Source: Gammaproteobacteria bacterium
Lineage (GTDB): Bacteria; Pseudomonadota; Gammaproteobacteria; Pseudomonadales; Pseudomonadaceae
Assembly: GCA_023475025.1 (NCBI GenBank)
Contig: JAMCWB010000067.1
Span: forward strand, 62,001 to 126,000
Length of the DNA stretch: 64,000 nucleotides
Direction: 5' to 3'
Both the position numbers and the translations under genes were made by a program. Below are positions 61,503 through 64,000 of this stretch, one piece after another (within the stretch, counting starts at the first letter, position 1; each line of letters starts with the position of its first letter). The notes under the pieces are model-generated. The model ran no database searches. It was given only the letters and a program-made list of their open reading frames with translations, and was not told the DNA's origin.

Positions 61503-61957
61503 CGCGGTACAGGCCGTTGCAGAATATCCGGCATGGTCACTTGCATACCCGATTCCAGCTGAAGTGCCTCGACGGTGCCGGCTGGCACTTCAATCACAAA
61601 ACGCAGTGGCTGACTGGCGGGATAAACCTCGCAGGGCATGCTGAGGCACGGCGGTACTTGCTGATAGATATCCACTACACGGCCATGGTTGTCCACAAAT
61701 AGCAGATCAAGGCTGATCTGCATATTTCGCATCCAGATCCGCGGCTGCGTGCCCTGCGGAAAATCAAACAACATTCCCCCATCAGCAGCCAGAGAGTCCC
61801 GCCCCATCAGCCCTTGACGACGACTTTCTGGATCTGCCACATACTCCAGATGAAAGTTTTTCCCGGCCAGGTCAACACGTACCAGCGGGTTGCCTGCGGC
61901 TACAGTTATCCACAGGGTGTTAACAACCAGCAGAAATATCGTCAGCACGATTTTCAT
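61496..61957 (-). CDS. DUF192 family exported protein
   Basis: EYVADPESRRQGLMGRDSLAADGGMLFDFP; IWMRNMQISLDLLFVDNHGRV. Confidence 0.9.
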   Translation of the reverse strand: MKIVLTIFLLVVNTLWITVAAGNPLVRVDLAGKNFHLEYVADPESRRQGLMGRDSLAADGGMLFDFPQGTQPRIWMRNMQISLDLLFVDNHGRVVDIYQQVPPCLSMPCEVYPASQPLRFVIEVPAGTVEALQLESGMQVTMPDILQRPVPRY

Positions 61958-62038
61958 TGATGAGTTTTACCGGTAAGTGCAGCAGGCCAATTTATTGCAC
62001 ATGCCTTGGAAGCATGTGCTCGAGTATCAGTTTCACGT

Positions 62039-63403
62039 TCAATCCTGCTTGCTGGGACGTTTCCAGCCGGTGATATTGCGTTGGCGCGCGCGGGCCACAC
62101 CGAGGGCTGCCGCGGGTACATCCTGATTGATCACCGAGCCGGCGGCCGTGGTTGCACCATCGCCCACGCTGACCGGAGCGACCAGTGCGGTGTTGGAGCC
62201 AATAAAGGCCTGGGCACCAATCTGCGTATGGAATTTATTCACGCCATCATAATTGCAGGTAATGGTCCCCGCCCCGACATTGGCTTCTGCACCTACGCTG
62301 GCATCACCGACATAGGATAGATGATTAATCTTGGCGCCCGGCCCGATATCGGCTTTTTTGGTTTCTACAAAATTACCGATCTTGGCCTGACTGGCCAGCC
62401 GCGTGCCGGGGCGCAGGCGCGCATAAGGCCCGACAACGCAGTCAGTACCCAACTCGCTGCCATCTAGATGACTGAACGCCTTGATCCGGCTGCCACTGCC
62501 AATCACGCAATCCTTGAGCACACAGTTGGCCTCAATCACTACCCCATCAGCCAGCACCACCTTACCTTCGAGCACGACATTGACGTCGATGCTGATATCC
62601 TGGCCAACTATGACTTCACCCCGTACATCGATACGTGCCGGGTCCAGCAGGGTCACACCGGCTGTCATCAGCCTGTCGGCCTGACGGCGCTGGTAACTGC
62701 GCTCCAGCGTTGCCAATTGCTGGCGGTTGTTGGCGCCCAACACCTCTTCCTCATCACCGGCATGCACCACCTCAACAGCCACACCCTGCTCTACCGCCAG
62801 CGCGACCACATCGGTGAGATAGTACTCACCCTGCGCATTGTCACTGGACAGACTGGTCAACCATCCCTGTACCTGGGTACCGGGTATGGCCATGATCCCG
62901 GTGTTGCCTTCACGGATCAGCAGCTGCTCAGCACTGGCATCTTTCTGCTCGACAATGGCCTGCACCTGCCCGGCAGCATTGCGCACAATGCGCCCGTAGC
63001 CGCTGGGATCATGCATCATGACCGTCAACAGACCGAGTGCCTGGCTGCCGGCCTGCTGGCTCAGCTGTTGCAGGGTCGCCTGCTGTAGCAAGGGAACATC
63101 ACCGTAGAGAACCAGTACCTGATCAGCGTCTTTAACCTGTGGCAATGCCTGGGCAACTGCATGACCCGTACCCAGCTGTTCAGCCTGAACCACCCAGTTG
63201 ATGTCCGCTGCCGCCAACTGCTCGCGCACCTGATCAGCGCCATGCCCGATCACCACATGAATCTGCTGTGGTTGCATCGCCCGCGCGCAATCCAGCACAT
63301 GCCCCAGCATCGGCTTGCCGGCCACCGGATGGAGCACCTTGGGCAAGGTCGAACGCATGCGAGTTCCTTGTCCGGCGGCGAGAATAACGATGTGCAGATT
63401 CAT
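62039..63403 (-). CDS. glmU: bifunctional UDP-GlcNAc pyrophosphorylase / GlcN-1-P acetyltransferase
   Basis: [36 protein letters not shown]; left-handed beta-helix C-terminus. Confidence 0.97.
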   Translation of the reverse strand: MNLHIVILAAGQGTRMRSTLPKVLHPVAGKPMLGHVLDCARAMQPQQIHVVIGHGADQVREQLAAADINWVVQAEQLGTGHAVAQALPQVKDADQVLVLYGDVPLLQQATLQQLSQQAGSQALGLLTVMMHDPSGYGRIVRNAAGQVQAIVEQKDASAEQLLIREGNTGIMAIPGTQVQGWLTSLSSDNAQGEYYLTDVVALAVEQGVAVEVVHAGDEEEVLGANNRQQLATLERSYQRRQADRLMTAGVTLLDPARIDVRGEVIVGQDISIDVNVVLEGKVVLADGVVIEANCVLKDCVIGSGSRIKAFSHLDGSELGTDCVVGPYARLRPGTRLASQAKIGNFVETKKADIGPGAKINHLSYVGDASVGAEANVGAGTITCNYDGVNKFHTQIGAQAFIGSNTALVAPVSVGDGATTAAGSVINQDVPAAALGVARARQRNITGWKRPSKQD

Positions 63404-63483
63404 GGCGGAGGATCCTTTTCGGCAATGGGGTATTGGGGTGGGATGATAGCAAAACGTGCTTGCAGAGGTTGGTTTCATCCGTC

Positions 63484-63629
63484 CTGAAGGCTGAAGGCTG
63501 AAGGCTGAAGGCTGAAGGCTGAAGGAAAATGGTGCGGCTGGATTGCTGATTGTCAAGGTCTTGGCTGGCATCGGCAATCAACAACTACTGGTGGCTAACG
63601 CTTCCAGCCTTTAGCCTCCAGCTTTCAGC
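63484..63629. repeat. heptamer-repeat element with inverted arms (element 2)
   Basis: (CTGAAGG)x6 at 63484-63525; TTCCAGC CTTTAGC CTCCAGC TTTCAGC at 63602-63629. Confidence 0.9.
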
Positions 63630-63648
63630 GGTCTTAACGGCATTTAAA

Positions 63649-63673
63649 AAAAGGCAGCCTCGGCTGCCTTTTT
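63649..63673 (-). terminator. rho-independent terminator downstream of atpC
   Basis: AAAGGCAGCC-TC-GGCTGCCTTTTT hairpin with T/A tracts on both sides. Confidence 0.85.
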
Positions 63674-63679
63674 CGCGAC

Positions 63680-64000
63680 TTACCGGTTGTTGAGGGCCGG
63701 TCCGCCGTACTTCTTGCGCATTTCCTGCACGGTCCGCAGCTGGGCTGCGGCCTCGGCGAGGCGGGCTGAGGCCGAACCGTAGTCGAACTCGGCGCCTTTC
63801 TCGTTGAGGGCTTTCTCTGCGGCTTTCTTTGCTTCCACAGCAGCTGCTTCGTCGATGTCACCAGCACGGATAGCCGTGTCGGCAAGCACCTTGACCATGC
63901 TCGGCTGAACTTCCAGATAGCCGCCAGAGATGTAATACACCTCTTCACTGCCATCCTGACGAATCACCCGAACCGGGCCCGGCTTGAGGTCGGTGAGCAG
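63680..64000 (-). CDS. atpC: ATP synthase epsilon subunit, 5' end beyond window
   Basis: [41 protein letters not shown]. Confidence 0.93.
   Translation of the reverse strand: MLTDLKPGPVRVIRQDGSEEVYYISGGYLEVQPSMVKVLADTAIRAGDIDEAAAVEAKKAAEKALNEKGAEFDYGSASARLAEAAAQLRTVQEMRKKYGGPALNNR

Overview
The window reads as a conserved, GC-rich gammaproteobacterial chromosome segment, most likely from the Pseudomonas/Halopseudomonas group and close to oriC. It runs from a partial ubiA at the left edge to glmU and a partial atpC at the right edge. Recognisable blocks are: phoB-phoR; the Pho regulon (pstSCAB-phoU); a DctQM TRAP pair; a brnTA toxin-antitoxin module; a long cobalamin operon behind a cobalamin riboswitch; uvrD; several c-di-GMP and sensor proteins; zwf/hexR; a dsbG-dsbD locus divergent from a two-component pair; an SbtA/SbtB-like pair; purEK; and a cobW-type GTPase. 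I see no CRISPR array, prophage, secretion system or obvious novel multi-gene defence system. The observations most worth checking are: (1) a direct tandem duplication with a 1632-bp period that leaves a pstB fragment and a truncated cytochrome c; (2) a perfect parS palindrome overlapping the GTG start of a cobW-like gene; (3) two related heptamer-repeat elements that can form hairpins, downstream of uvrD and atpC; (4) a MITE-like inverted-repeat element between sbtB and purE; (5) a dsbD gene that appears to have lost its middle. All motif and family calls were made by eye, with no database searches.
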